The notes under the pieces were generated by a model. The model worked only from the letters and a program-made list of their open reading frames with translations. It was not told where the DNA came from and did not search any database. Of a stretch of 64,000 nucleotides of DNA, positions 40,425 through 49,234 are shown in pieces. This DNA comes from Lysobacter changpingensis (GTDB lineage Bacteria > Pseudomonadota > Gammaproteobacteria > Xanthomonadales > Xanthomonadaceae), in assembly GCF_017308985.1 (NCBI RefSeq), contig NZ_JADWPE010000001.1, forward strand, positions 1 through 64,000, written 5' to 3'. Both the position numbers and the translations under genes were made by a program. Each line of letters starts with the position of its first letter. Positions within the stretch are counted from its first letter, which is position 1.

Positions 40425-41990
40425 ATGGCTTGCCGTCGGGCAAAAGGATCGCGCATGAAAGCCGAACTCCGTCGCGGTGCCGTCGCGATGATCGCCTCGC
40501 TCCTGGTCATCGCCAGCGCCGCCTGCCAACGCGAGCAAGCCACGACGACGACAGCCAGCGCGCCTGAGCCATCCCGGCCCGCACCAGCACCTTCCGATTC
40601 CACGGACGTCGCCGATGCCAGCAAGGTGCCCGGTCCGGTGGAGAACACCCGCCTCACCGAGCCGTACGTGCGCATGGCCGCGCGCGACGTGTATTTCTGG
40701 GCGTGGCCGATGGTGAATATCTACAACCGCCGCCTCGGCTTCAAGGACCTGCCCGGTCCCGGGAAACTCGGCGGCGTACTGCCGGCCGCGCCCCCGAACC
40801 GCATGAGCATGCTCACCGACTACGTCGCTCCATCGGAACGCGAGGTGGCCTGTCCCAACCAGGACGTCGTGTATGGCGGCGGGCCGCTCGCGTTGGACAT
40901 CGAACCGGTGGTGGTGCAGGTGCCGGATTTCGGCGATCGCTTCTGGGTCTACCAGATCGTCGACTCGCGCACGGACAGTTTCGTCAGCCTGGGCAAGATG
41001 TACGACACGAAACCGGGCTTCTACCTGCTGGTGGGTCCGGACTGGAGCGGCACCACGCCGCAGGGAATCGCGCAGGTGTTCCGCGCGGGCACCAACACCG
41101 GCTACGCCATTCCACGCGTGGCCCTGCTCGACACGCCGGAGGATCGCGCCGCCGTGCAGCCGCTGGTCGCGCAGATCGACATGTACCCCCTGTCCGAATT
41201 CGACGGGAAGATGAAGCGGCACGACTGGGCGGCATCGCCGTCCTTCCCCGAACCGCCACGGCCGGCGGGCGGCGGTGAAGCGCCAAAGGTGGTTCCGGAG
41301 AAATTCTTCGACGAACTGCCGGTCGTGCTCAAGGACGCCAAGCCCCTACCCGGCGAGGAAGCGCGCTACGCGAATGCGCTCGCACTGGTGGCCGCGCTGC
41401 AGAAGGACCCGAAGCTGAAGGCCGCCGCGATAGACGAAGCCCGCAAGACGGAACAGGACGTGATCGCCCCGCTCCTGCAGTTCCGCAACTTCGGCGTGCC
41501 GCTGCCGCACCACTGGACGACCGTGCGCAACGGCGCCGGATTCGGCAGCGACTACTTCACCCGGACGGCAGTGGCGCGTTCGAACATCTACGTGAACAAG
41601 CCCAACGAAGCCACCTACTTCTACCAGGACCTCGACGACACCGGCGCGCGCCTGGACGGCAGCAAGCGCTACACCGTCACCTTCGACAAAGGCGGCCCGC
41701 CGGTCAGGGGATTCTGGTCGCTGACGCTGTACGACGCGGACCACTTCTTCGCGCCCAATGCGATCAATCGATATTCGGTCGGGACGAAGAACAAGGATCT
41801 GAAACCCAATCCCGATGGTTCGCTGACGATCTACGTGCAGGCCGACGAGCCGACCGACCCCGTGCAGCGCGCCAACTGGCTGCCTTCGCCTGATGGCGCG
41901 GAGTTCTCGCTGTACGTACGCACCTATTGGCCCGAGCAGGCGATCCTCGACGGAACTTGGTCGCCGCCGGCGGTCAGACCGGCTTCGTGA
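40425..41990 (+). CDS. DUF1254/DUF1214 lipoprotein
   Basis: A 521-aa exported protein. A lipoprotein signal (MIASLLVIASAAC) is followed by a Thr/Pro/Ala-rich linker. The DUF1254 part (about 80-250) holds DVYFWAWPMVNIYNRR, ACPNQDVVYGGGPLALDIEP and DFGDRFWVYQIVDSRTD. The DUF1214 part (about 370-510) holds NKPNEATYFYQDLDDTG, FDKGGPPVRGFWSLTLYDAD and the ending WLPSPDGAEFSLYVRTYWPE. The two domains usually occur together in secreted bacterial proteins of unknown function. The start is the ATG at 40425 (AGGAGAG); the ATG at 40455 is also possible and gives a shorter signal. Confidence 0.82.
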   Translation: MACRRAKGSRMKAELRRGAVAMIASLLVIASAACQREQATTTTASAPEPSRPAPAPSDSTDVADASKVPGPVENTRLTEPYVRMAARDVYFWAWPMVNIYNRRLGFKDLPGPGKLGGVLPAAPPNRMSMLTDYVAPSEREVACPNQDVVYGGGPLALDIEPVVVQVPDFGDRFWVYQIVDSRTDSFVSLGKMYDTKPGFYLLVGPDWSGTTPQGIAQVFRAGTNTGYAIPRVALLDTPEDRAAVQPLVAQIDMYPLSEFDGKMKRHDWAASPSFPEPPRPAGGGEAPKVVPEKFFDELPVVLKDAKPLPGEEARYANALALVAALQKDPKLKAAAIDEARKTEQDVIAPLLQFRNFGVPLPHHWTTVRNGAGFGSDYFTRTAVARSNIYVNKPNEATYFYQDLDDTGARLDGSKRYTVTFDKGGPPVRGFWSLTLYDADHFFAPNAINRYSVGTKNKDLKPNPDGSLTIYVQADEPTDPVQRANWLPSPDGAEFSLYVRTYWPEQAILDGTWSPPAVRPAS

Positions 41991-42012
41991 TCGGGTGGGT
42001 GACGTTTCGGAA

Positions 42013-42038
42013 TGTCCGCTATCGGCCAGAAGCGGTCA
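42013..42038. repeat. dispersed TGTCCGCT palindrome, copy 5
   Basis: TGTCCGCT (42013-42020) and AGCGGTCA (42031-42038) around ATCGGCCAGA. It lies 22 bp after the stop of the DUF1254/DUF1214 gene. Confidence 0.65.
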
Positions 42039-42210
42039 CCCATGAGGTGACAGCGCTTTGCGAACTCCATGGATCGTCCGCTGACGCAATGGCTCGACAA
42101 TGAGGAGGAAGCCCGGTGATACAACGGAGCTTGTGGGGGCCGGAAAAACCCTGCAGCAACGGGATTCGTAAGCGCTCGACCACACCAGAGCCAACACGAC
42201 ACAGCGCCCA

Positions 42211-42903
42211 TCACTGCTGGGCGGACCGTCCTCGTTTCCTGTCGTCGTGCTGCGCGGTGGCGCGACTTTGCACGAACTCCGGAAAGGTCTCCGCCAGCGA
42301 CGCCGTGTCCGGCAGGATGTAGAACAGCCCGCCCCGTTCGAATGTCGGCGCGATGATCTGCGTGTAAAACTCCGGCGCGACGTTGATGCAGCCGTGGGTG
42401 ACGCGGTTGTCGTCCGGCGAGGGCGATGCAAGGCGTTCGGGGCGCTTCTCGGCCGGCACGCCAGTCGCCGTGGGATGCATGGAGACCGCGGAATCGTAGT
42501 CCACCCACAGGACGCGCCCGGCGTCGATGGAGGGGCCGAAACCGCCGACGAAGCGACCGGCGGGCGTGGTGCGATCACGGCCCGGAATTTCGCGAAGCGC
42601 GAGACCGGCAACGCCGGGGGCGGCATGATCGCCGACCGCCGAGCCGAACAGCCCGGGCGCCGCGCCGCGAAGCCGGCCGTCGCCGCCGAACACCAGGATC
42701 TGTGCGGCGGCCTTGTCGATGATCGCGAACGGATAGCCTTCGCTGTCCCTGGATGCGACAACCCAGCCCGCGAGCTCGGTCACCGTGTCGGACACTTCCT
42801 GGCCTGGCGGTAGCAGGTCGATGGGGGCCACCGGTTGCTCGGTGGCGGCTTCCTCGGCGCTGGCCACGCCGAAACTGGCGCACGCCAGCGCCAGCGCTAG
42901 CAC
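42211..42903 (-). CDS. L,D-transpeptidase (YkuD domain)
   Basis: At least 230 aa. The catalytic motif is in VSMHPTATGVP and DDNRVTHGCINVAPEFY, with the essential histidines and cysteine. Such enzymes crosslink peptidoglycan or attach proteins to it. The first normal start codon (GTG, 42903) would cut off the charged end of the signal peptide. Upstream in frame there is a good AAGGAA site followed by ATC ATT and then TRLHPAIRAASG, giving a complete signal peptide if translation starts at the ATT (42942). The real start may thus be a rare codon. Neighbour upstream is a small alanine-zipper lipoprotein. Confidence 0.82.
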   Translation of the reverse strand: MLALALACASFGVASAEEAATEQPVAPIDLLPPGQEVSDTVTELAGWVVASRDSEGYPFAIIDKAAAQILVFGGDGRLRGAAPGLFGSAVGDHAAPGVAGLALREIPGRDRTTPAGRFVGGFGPSIDAGRVLWVDYDSAVSMHPTATGVPAEKRPERLASPSPDDNRVTHGCINVAPEFYTQIIAPTFERGGLFYILPDTASLAETFPEFVQSRATAQHDDRKRGRSAQQ

Positions 42904-42984
42904 GCCGGAAGCGGCGCGGATCGCAGGGTGTAGGCGCGTAATGATGGGAAATTCCTTGGAACGACGACTAGAAACAGCAAAGAT

Positions 42985-43013
42985 AAGAGACCGGTGGCCA
43001 GCAAGGCCACCGG
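42985..43013 (-). terminator. terminator of the alanine-zipper lipoprotein gene
   Basis: CCGGTGGCC and GGCCACCGG form a perfect 9-bp stem (42991-43013) with a 5-base loop, followed on the minus strand by TCTCTTATCTTTG. It lies 40 bp after the lipoprotein stop codon. Confidence 0.75.
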
Positions 43014-43053
43014 ATCCCGGGTTTTACAACGTTCGTCACAAATTGCGGCGCGA

Positions 43054-43323
43054 TCAACCGCGCGGAACGCGGCGCGGCGCCGCTTCGAGCTGCTGGACGC
43101 GGCCTTCGATCTGATCCAGTCGCTGGTTGGCCTGCTGCGCCGACTGGTTGGCGGATTCGGCGCTCTGGGCTGCGCTCTGCACCCTCGTGTCGAGCTGATC
43201 GAGGCGTGAGTTGATCGTTGCAAACTCGTCGGTATAGGTGGCGCAACCACCGAGACCCAGGGCGGCGACGATCGCCACGCCGAGCGTACGCGCCATCGTC
43301 AGGTTTTGCTTGGTCAGAAACAT
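43054..43323 (-). CDS. alanine-zipper (Lpp-like) lipoprotein
   Basis: An 89-aa lipoprotein. The signal ends at the lipobox GLGGC (Cys27). The mature part is a single long coiled coil (INSRLDQLDTRVQSAAQSAE, ANQSAQQANQRLDQIE) with alanines and leucines at heptad positions, like Escherichia coli Lpp. The C-terminus (PRRVPRG) has no terminal lysine, so it cannot be bound to peptidoglycan in the Lpp manner. It is abundant-protein-like: short and followed by a strong terminator. It stands upstream of an L,D-transpeptidase, but the terminator separates them. Confidence 0.82.
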   Translation of the reverse strand: MFLTKQNLTMARTLGVAIVAALGLGGCATYTDEFATINSRLDQLDTRVQSAAQSAESANQSAQQANQRLDQIEGRVQQLEAAPRRVPRG

Positions 43324-43475
43324 CCCAATCCTCCTTCGTCTTGGATATCGGAAATCGCGGCCTTTTTGTTGGTGCCAAGAGCGGCTTCAGCTTGCTTCGG
43401 AATATGTAGATGGATTGTGAAGATGCGTCAACCCGCGAGGGTGCGGCTTGGTTCCAGCCGTGCCCCGCACCGCGC

Positions 43476-44018
43476 CTACTTGATCCGCCGCTTCTCCAGC
43501 TTCCGCGCCAGCGTGCGGCGATGCAGGCCGAGGCGGCGCGCGGCTTCGGAAATGTTGAAATCGCTCGCGGCGAGCGCTTCGTGGATGTGTTCCCACTCCA
43601 GCGTCTTGATCGAGGTGGTGCGTTGCGTGAGCTCCACTTCGGTGTCGCCCGCGGCGCGATCGAACGCCGCCTCGATGTCGTCGGTGTTCGAAGGCTTGGC
43701 GAGGTAGTGACGCGCGCCGAGCTTGATCGCTTCCACCGCGGTGGCGATGCTCGCGTAGCCGGTCAGCACGACGATGACGAGATCGGGATCGAACGCGTGC
43801 AGGCGCTTCACGCTCGACAGTCCGGACGCGCCGCCGGCGAGTTTCAGGTCGACCACCGCGTGCGTCGGCACGAAGTCCTCCAGCAGCGCGGGCATGCCCT
43901 CCTCGCCCGCGAGGTGGCGCACCTGGTAGCCGCGGCGTTCGAACGAACGCACCAAGGTGCGCGCGAAAGCCTCGTCGTCCTCGACGATCAGCAGGCGTCG
44001 GTCAGTCTTCGTCGTCAT
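43476..44018 (-). CDS. regA: RegA/ActR-type response regulator
   Basis: A 180-aa response regulator. The receiver domain (about 10-125) has the acidic pair in LLIVEDDEAF, the phosphorylated aspartate in HAVVDLKLAGG, VLTGYASIATA and the lysine in HYLAKPS. After a linker, a Fis-type helix-turn-helix closes the protein: FNISEAARRLGLHRRTLARKL, close to RegA/PrrA/ActR. These regulators adjust respiration, and often cytochrome oxidases and denitrification, to redox state. I use the ATG at 44018, inside the 3' end of the sensor gene (17-bp overlap); one frame-extended ATG at 44039 is less likely. Confidence 0.9.
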   Translation of the reverse strand: MTTKTDRRLLIVEDDEAFARTLVRSFERRGYQVRHLAGEEGMPALLEDFVPTHAVVDLKLAGGASGLSSVKRLHAFDPDLVIVVLTGYASIATAVEAIKLGARHYLAKPSNTDDIEAAFDRAAGDTEVELTQRTTSIKTLEWEHIHEALAASDFNISEAARRLGLHRRTLARKLEKRRIK

Positions 44019-45399
44019 CGTGTTCGTCCTCGATGGCAAGGGCCGACAGCGGGAGCGTCATCGTGACCACCGCCCCGCCCTGCGGCCGGTTCTTCGCCGT
44101 GAGGCTGCCACCCAGCGTACGCGCAACGTTCACCGAGAGGAACAGCCCCAGGCCGCCGCCCGGGCGCCCCTTGCTGGTGTTGTACGGCGAGCCCAGCCGC
44201 TGCAGGATGCCGCCCGCGAAGCCGCCTCCGGCATCGCTGACTTCGATGACGAGCTGATCGTCGTCGCAGTCGGCGTCCAGCGCGACCCATTGCGGCGAGG
44301 CTTCCAGCGCGTTGTCGAGCACGTTGAAGACCATCTGCCGCAGGCTCGTGTCGGAGACGATGCGCGGGTCCACGCTGCAACGATTGGCATAGCTGAACGA
44401 CGCCGGATTGCGCGCTTCGCGCCACTCGCGCGCCAGGCCGTCGAGCATCGCGTGCAGGCCCATTTCGGTGGGCGCTTCCGCGCGCGGGCCGCCGGCGGCG
44501 AGCAGGATGTTGGTGACGATCGATTTGCAGCGCGCCACCTGCGCCTGCATCTCGACCACGTCGTGGTGCAGCTCGCCATCGGAGGCGATGGTCGGCAGGT
44601 GCTGCCAGTCGCCGAGGATCACCGACAGCGTCGACAGCGGCGTGCCCAGTTCGTGCGCGGCGCCGGACGCGAGCAGGCCCATGCGCACGATGTGTTCCTC
44701 TTCCGCCGCACGCTGGCGCAGCTCGGCCAGGCGTGCGTCGCGTTCGCGCAGGATGCGGCTGATGCGGGTGAGGAACACCACCAGCAGCCCGGCGATCAGC
44801 AGGAAACAGATCAGCAGGCCCTGGACGTAGTAATCGGCCAGTCCGTGCGAGGGCTCCATCGTCAGCACGATGGGCGTGCGCGCCAGCGCCAGGCCGGTCA
44901 CGCACAGGGCTGCGGCGACGGCGATCACCCAGCTCCACGGCGAGCGCAGCACGACGGTGCTGAGCACCACCTGCAACAGGTACAGGAACACGAACGGATT
45001 GGTGATGCCGCCGGAAAGATAGAGCTGGATCGTCAGCGAGGCGACGTCCACCAGCAGCGCGACGAGCAGCGCGTTGCTCGATGCATGCTCGCGCCGGCGC
45101 CACCAGAAATGGCTGGCGATATTGAACAGCGCCAGCGCGGCGATCACCGCGAACATCGAGGTCAGCGGCAGGGCGATGCCGAGCCCGTAATGCACGACGA
45201 GGATCGTGGCGACCTGCCCGATCACCGCGATCCAGCGCAGCTGGATCAGCTGCTGCATGTTGCGGAGGCCGGCAGTGCCGCGCGGGCCGGTCGCGGCGGA
45301 GATCCTGCGTTCCGCGTCGACGGACGGGTCGGTGGACAGATCGGCTTGCAGCGACGGTGCGGGCATGATCGGGGCGCGGTGGTTACCGGCGTCGATCAT
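44002..45399 (-). CDS. regB: RegB/PrrB-type redox sensor kinase
   Basis: A 465-aa histidine kinase. Six hydrophobic helices (about 50-215) include LSGGITNPFVFLYLLQVV, the GGxxNPF quinone-binding heptad of RegB. The H-box is ASGAAHELGTPLSTLSVILG. A cysteine at 42 residues after that histidine (QAQVARCKSIVTNIL) corresponds to redox-active Cys265 of Rhodobacter RegB. The ATPase domain shows NVLDNALEASP, DAGGGFAGG and GGGLGLFLSVN. The kinase probably reads the quinone-pool state and passes it to RegA. Its 5' end overlaps the SURF1 gene by 17 bp, so it is cotranscribed with the cyo operon. Confidence 0.92.
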   Translation of the reverse strand: MIDAGNHRAPIMPAPSLQADLSTDPSVDAERRISAATGPRGTAGLRNMQQLIQLRWIAVIGQVATILVVHYGLGIALPLTSMFAVIAALALFNIASHFWWRRREHASSNALLVALLVDVASLTIQLYLSGGITNPFVFLYLLQVVLSTVVLRSPWSWVIAVAAALCVTGLALARTPIVLTMEPSHGLADYYVQGLLICFLLIAGLLVVFLTRISRILRERDARLAELRQRAAEEEHIVRMGLLASGAAHELGTPLSTLSVILGDWQHLPTIASDGELHHDVVEMQAQVARCKSIVTNILLAAGGPRAEAPTEMGLHAMLDGLAREWREARNPASFSYANRCSVDPRIVSDTSLRQMVFNVLDNALEASPQWVALDADCDDDQLVIEVSDAGGGFAGGILQRLGSPYNTSKGRPGGGLGLFLSVNVARTLGGSLTAKNRPQGGAVVTMTLPLSALAIEDEHDDDED

Positions 45400-46156
45400 G
45401 GCGCAACCTGCGTTCGGACGCGATCAGGAACACCCCGGCCGCCAGCGCCAGCAGGGCCATGCCGAACCAGGTCACGGCGTAGGACAGGTGCGAATCGCGG
45501 AACTTCACCACGGTAAGGCCGCCGCGCGGCCACGCGTCGGAAGCGGCGCCGGCTTCATCCGCCAGACCTTCGTCCATGAAGAACGGCGCCACGCGATCGG
45601 CCGGAAGTCCATGTGCCTGCGCGATCGCCGCGACGTCGCGCGAATACCAGCGCCCCTGCGCCGGATCGTTGCGTCGAAGGAAACCGCCGCCCGGTTCGCT
45701 GATGCGCAGCAATCCGGTCACGACCACCCTGCCCTGCGGCGGCTCGCCGGCGGTCTGGCCCATCGGCACGAAGCCACGGTTGACCAGCACGTAATCGCCT
45801 GCATCGGTCTTCAATGGCGCCAGCACCCAGCTGCCCGCACCGTATGCGGTGACGGCCTGTGTGCGCGTTTCCTTGCCGGGTACGAATTCACCGGCGACCG
45901 ACACGCGCCGATAACCGTCGGACGCGTCGGTGACCCGTGGCCACTGCGCGCGAGACGGCGCGGGAACCGGTTCGGCGTGCACGCGCGCATCCACGCGTGC
46001 GATGAGGTCGTGCTTCCACGCCATGCGCTGGACCTGCCACACACCCAGCGCGAGGAATCCGAGGAACGCGACCGCCAGCAGCGCCACGAACGTCACCAGC
46101 ACGCCGGCACGTCGCGGCCGGGGAACGGAGCGCGCGTCGGCGACGGGACCGGTCAT
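45383..46156 (-). CDS. SURF1-family oxidase assembly protein
   Basis: A 257-aa inner-membrane protein. Helix 1 (VTFVALLAVAFLGFLALGVW, then QVQRMAWKHDLI) and helix 2 (YAVTWFGMALLALAAGVF) frame a periplasmic domain with VLVNRGFVPMG and WYSRDVAAIAQAHG. SURF1 helps to insert heme into subunit I of heme-copper oxidases. It overlaps the cyoD stop in an ATGA junction, so it belongs to the cyo operon. It is more often found with aa3-type oxidases, so its presence beside a bo3-type operon is slightly unusual. Confidence 0.88.
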   Translation of the reverse strand: MTGPVADARSVPRPRRAGVLVTFVALLAVAFLGFLALGVWQVQRMAWKHDLIARVDARVHAEPVPAPSRAQWPRVTDASDGYRRVSVAGEFVPGKETRTQAVTAYGAGSWVLAPLKTDAGDYVLVNRGFVPMGQTAGEPPQGRVVVTGLLRISEPGGGFLRRNDPAQGRWYSRDVAAIAQAHGLPADRVAPFFMDEGLADEAGAASDAWPRGGLTVVKFRDSHLSYAVTWFGMALLALAAGVFLIASERRLRHDRRR

Positions 46157-46548
46157 GGCGCGGTCTTCAGCATCTCCAGCATCTCGTGCGCGCCCGGCAT
46201 CATGTTGGTGTTGAGGTGGTGCATGACCCACAGCGAGCCGGTCAGCACGATCACCACCAGCACCAGCGTGAAGATCAGCGCGAGCGCGTTCCAGCCGCCT
46301 TCGGACTTCGCGTTCATGTGCAGGAAGTACACCATGTGGACGACCACCTGCACGGCGGCGAACGCCATCAGGATGATCACCAGCAAAGGCGTGGCGACGG
46401 CATTGGACTTGCCCATCACCAGCGCGAACGGAATGGCCGTCAGGATGACCGACAGCACGAAGCCGGTCAGGTACTCCTTCTTCGAGACGTGCGGGATGCC
46501 GTCCTCGAGGAAGTCGTCGTCGTGGTCGTGGTGTGCGTGGTCACTCAT
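46153..46548 (-). CDS. cyoD: cytochrome o ubiquinol oxidase subunit IV
   Basis: A 131-aa subunit with a His/Asp-rich N-terminal (DHAHHDHDDDFLEDG) and three helices (YLTGFVLSVILTAIPFALVM, TPLLVIILMAFAAVQVVVHM, LALIFTLVLVVIVLTGSLW). VVHMVYFLHMNAKSEG is typical of CyoD. It supports assembly of subunits I and III. The start (46548) overlaps the cyoC stop by 4 bp. The extra length at the C-terminus (HEMLEMLKTAP) is modest. Confidence 0.9.
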   Translation of the reverse strand: MSDHAHHDHDDDFLEDGIPHVSKKEYLTGFVLSVILTAIPFALVMGKSNAVATPLLVIILMAFAAVQVVVHMVYFLHMNAKSEGGWNALALIFTLVLVVIVLTGSLWVMHHLNTNMMPGAHEMLEMLKTAP

Positions 46549-47174
46549 CGCAGCGAGCCCATCAGGTAGACGAAGGTGAAGACGCCGATCCAGACGACGT
46601 CGAGGAAATGCCAGAACATCGAAAGGCAGGCCACCCGGCGCGTGTTGGCGCGCGTCAGGCCGTGCTTGCGCACCTGCAGGCACAGCACCACCAGCCAGAT
46701 CACACCGAAGAACACGTGCAGGCCGTGTGTACCCACCAGCGCGAAGAACGCGGACAGGAACGCGCTGCGCTGCGGGCCCGCGCCCAGGTGGATCATGTGG
46801 TGGAACTCGTACAGCTCGATGCCGAGGAACGCCGCACCCAGCAGGCCCGTCACCACCAGCCAGCCGATCACGCCGGCCTTGCGGCGGGCCTGCATCGACA
46901 GCATCGCGAAGCCGTAGGTGATCGACGACAGCAGCAGCACCGCGGTGTTCACCGCGACCAGTTTCAGGTCGAACAGGTCCGCGCCCGACGGGCCGGCCGC
47001 GTAGCTGCGGCCCAGCACGCCGAAGGTGGCGAACAGGCACGCGAAGATCATCAGGTCGCTGAGCAGGTAGATCCAGAAGCCCAGCAGCGTGCCGTTCTGC
47101 GGATGATGATGGCCCTGCGTGTCGAGGAACACCGGCGCGCCGTCCTCACGGGTCATAGCGATGGAATCAGCCAC
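46545..47174 (-). CDS. cyoC: cytochrome o ubiquinol oxidase subunit III
   Basis: A 209-aa subunit with five helices. [59 protein letters not shown] and [19 protein letters not shown] match CyoC. I place the start at a GTG (47174) with GGAG upstream, overlapping the cyoB stop by 8 bp; an ATG six codons downstream (47156) is an alternative without a good ribosome site. Third gene of cyoABCD. Confidence 0.92.
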   Translation of the reverse strand: MADSIAMTREDGAPVFLDTQGHHHPQNGTLLGFWIYLLSDLMIFACLFATFGVLGRSYAAGPSGADLFDLKLVAVNTAVLLLSSITYGFAMLSMQARRKAGVIGWLVVTGLLGAAFLGIELYEFHHMIHLGAGPQRSAFLSAFFALVGTHGLHVFFGVIWLVVLCLQVRKHGLTRANTRRVACLSMFWHFLDVVWIGVFTFVYLMGSLR

Positions 47175-49182
47175 GGAAGGTCTCCAGCTGCAGGGTGCGC
47201 GCGTGTTCGGTCGCAGCCACCTCATTGGCGGGGATGTGATAGTCGCGGTCGTAGTTGAACGTGTGCCAGATCGCGTAACCCACCACGCCGACCAGCGAGG
47301 CGATCGCCAGCCACCACACGTGCCAGATCATCGCGAAACCGCCGATGGTGCTCAGCACCGCCAGCACCAGGCCGGCCGGCGTGTTCTTCGGCATGTGCAC
47401 GGGCAGGAAGCCCGACCGCATGCGCGTGAACCCGCGCTGCTTCATGTCCCACCACGCGTCGGTGTCGTGCACGACCGGCGTGAAGGCGAAGTTGTACGCC
47501 GGCGGCGGCGAGGACGTGGACCACTCCAGCGTGCGGCCGTCCCAAGGATCGCCGGTGACGTCGCGCAGCTGCTCGCGCTTGCGGAAGCTGACGTAGATGC
47601 AGATCAGGAACGCGGCGATGCCGATGGCGATGAGCACTGCGCCGAACGCGGCGATCTGGAACCAGATCTGCAGCGACGGATCCTCGAAGTGGCTCATGCG
47701 GCGGGTCACGCCCATCAGGCCCAGCACGTACAGCGGGGTGAAGGCGAACCAGTAGCCGGCGAGCCAGAACCAGAACGAGACCTTGCCCCAGAAGTCGTCG
47801 AGCTTGAAGCCGAAGGCCTTCGGGAACCAGTGCGTCATCGCCGCGAACAGGCCGAACACCACGCCGCCGATGATCACGTTATGGAAGTGCGCGATCAGGA
47901 ACAGGCTGTTGTGCAGCACGAAGTCCGCCGGCGGAACGGCCAGCAGCACGCCGGTCATGCCGCCCACGACGAAGGTGATCATGAAGCCGATCGTCCACAG
48001 CATCGGCACCTCGAACCGGATCCGGCCGCGGTACATGGTGAACAGCCAGTTGAAGATCTTCGCGCCCGTCGGGATCGAGATGATCATCGTGGTGATGCCG
48101 AAGAACGAGTTGACGCTCGCGCCCGACCCCATCGTGAAGAAGTGGTGCAGCCACACCAGGTACGACAGCACCGTGATGCACACCGTCGCGTAGACCATCG
48201 ACGAGTAGCCGAACAGGCGCTTGCCCGAGTACGTGGACACAATTTCCGAGTACACGCCGAACAGCGGCAGGATCAGGATGTAGACCTCCGGATGGCCCCA
48301 GATCCAGATCAGGTTCACGTACATCATGGCGTTGCCGCCAAGGTCGCTGGTGAAGAAGTTCGTGCCGACGTAGCGGTCCAGCGCCAGCAGCGCCAGCACG
48401 GCGGTCAGCACCGGGAACGACACCACGATCAGCACGTTGGTGCACAGCGAGGTCCAGGTGAAGACCGGCATCTTCATCATGGTCATGCCGGGCGCGCGCA
48501 TCTTGATGATGGTCACCAGCAGGTTCACGCCCGATAGCAATGTGCCCACGCCGGCTATCTGCAGCGCCCACAGGTAATAGTCGACGCCCACGCCCGGACT
48601 GAACGCCAGGCCCGACAGCGGCGGATACGCCAGCCAGCCGGTCGCGGCGAATTCACCGAAGAACAGCGACATCATCACCAGCACGGCGCCGGAGACGGTC
48701 ATCCAGAAGCTGAAGTTGTTGAGGAACGGGAACGCGACGTCGCGCGCGCCGATCTGCAGCGGGACGAGGTAGTTCATCAGGCCCGTGACCAGCGGCATCG
48801 CCACGAAGAAGATCATGATCACGCCGTGCGCGGTGAAGATCTGGTCGTAGTGGTGCGGCGGCAGGTAACCGACGCTGTCGCCGAACGCGATCGCCTGCTG
48901 CAGACGCATCATCAGCGCGTCGGCGAAGCCGCGAAGCAGCATCACCAGACCGAGCACGATGTACATGATGCCGATCTTCTTGTGGTCGATGCTGGTGAAC
49001 CACTCGTTCCAGAGGTAGCCCCACAGCTTCTGCTTCGTGATCACCGCCATCAGCGCGAGGCCGGCGATCACGGTGCCGATGAAGGTCACCAGCAGGATCG
49101 GCTCATGGAACATGGGAATGGCATCCCATGACATGCGTCCGAAGATCGGTGAGGTCGGGAGGGTGCTGCTTTCGAGGGACAT
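47167..49182 (-). CDS. cyoB: cytochrome o ubiquinol oxidase subunit I
   Basis: A 671-aa catalytic subunit. The low-spin heme histidine is in [18 protein letters not shown]. The CuB and cross-linked His-Tyr site is [17 protein letters not shown], the HH pair is in [14 protein letters not shown], and the two heme ligands are in [18 protein letters not shown]. The extra N- and C-terminal helices and the length near 660 identify a quinol (bo3-type) oxidase. It reduces oxygen to water with quinol electrons and pumps protons. It lies between cyoA and cyoC in the operon; heme o synthase (cyoE) is not in the window. Confidence 0.96.
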   Translation of the reverse strand: MSLESSTLPTSPIFGRMSWDAIPMFHEPILLVTFIGTVIAGLALMAVITKQKLWGYLWNEWFTSIDHKKIGIMYIVLGLVMLLRGFADALMMRLQQAIAFGDSVGYLPPHHYDQIFTAHGVIMIFFVAMPLVTGLMNYLVPLQIGARDVAFPFLNNFSFWMTVSGAVLVMMSLFFGEFAATGWLAYPPLSGLAFSPGVGVDYYLWALQIAGVGTLLSGVNLLVTIIKMRAPGMTMMKMPVFTWTSLCTNVLIVVSFPVLTAVLALLALDRYVGTNFFTSDLGGNAMMYVNLIWIWGHPEVYILILPLFGVYSEIVSTYSGKRLFGYSSMVYATVCITVLSYLVWLHHFFTMGSGASVNSFFGITTMIISIPTGAKIFNWLFTMYRGRIRFEVPMLWTIGFMITFVVGGMTGVLLAVPPADFVLHNSLFLIAHFHNVIIGGVVFGLFAAMTHWFPKAFGFKLDDFWGKVSFWFWLAGYWFAFTPLYVLGLMGVTRRMSHFEDPSLQIWFQIAAFGAVLIAIGIAAFLICIYVSFRKREQLRDVTGDPWDGRTLEWSTSSPPPAYNFAFTPVVHDTDAWWDMKQRGFTRMRSGFLPVHMPKNTPAGLVLAVLSTIGGFAMIWHVWWLAIASLVGVVGYAIWHTFNYDRDYHIPANEVAATEHARTLQLETFRG

Positions 49183-49234
49183 CGCAGGGAATTCCGGAAT
49201 GAGGTCTGGCCGGTCGGGAGGCGGTCGGGCGCGA

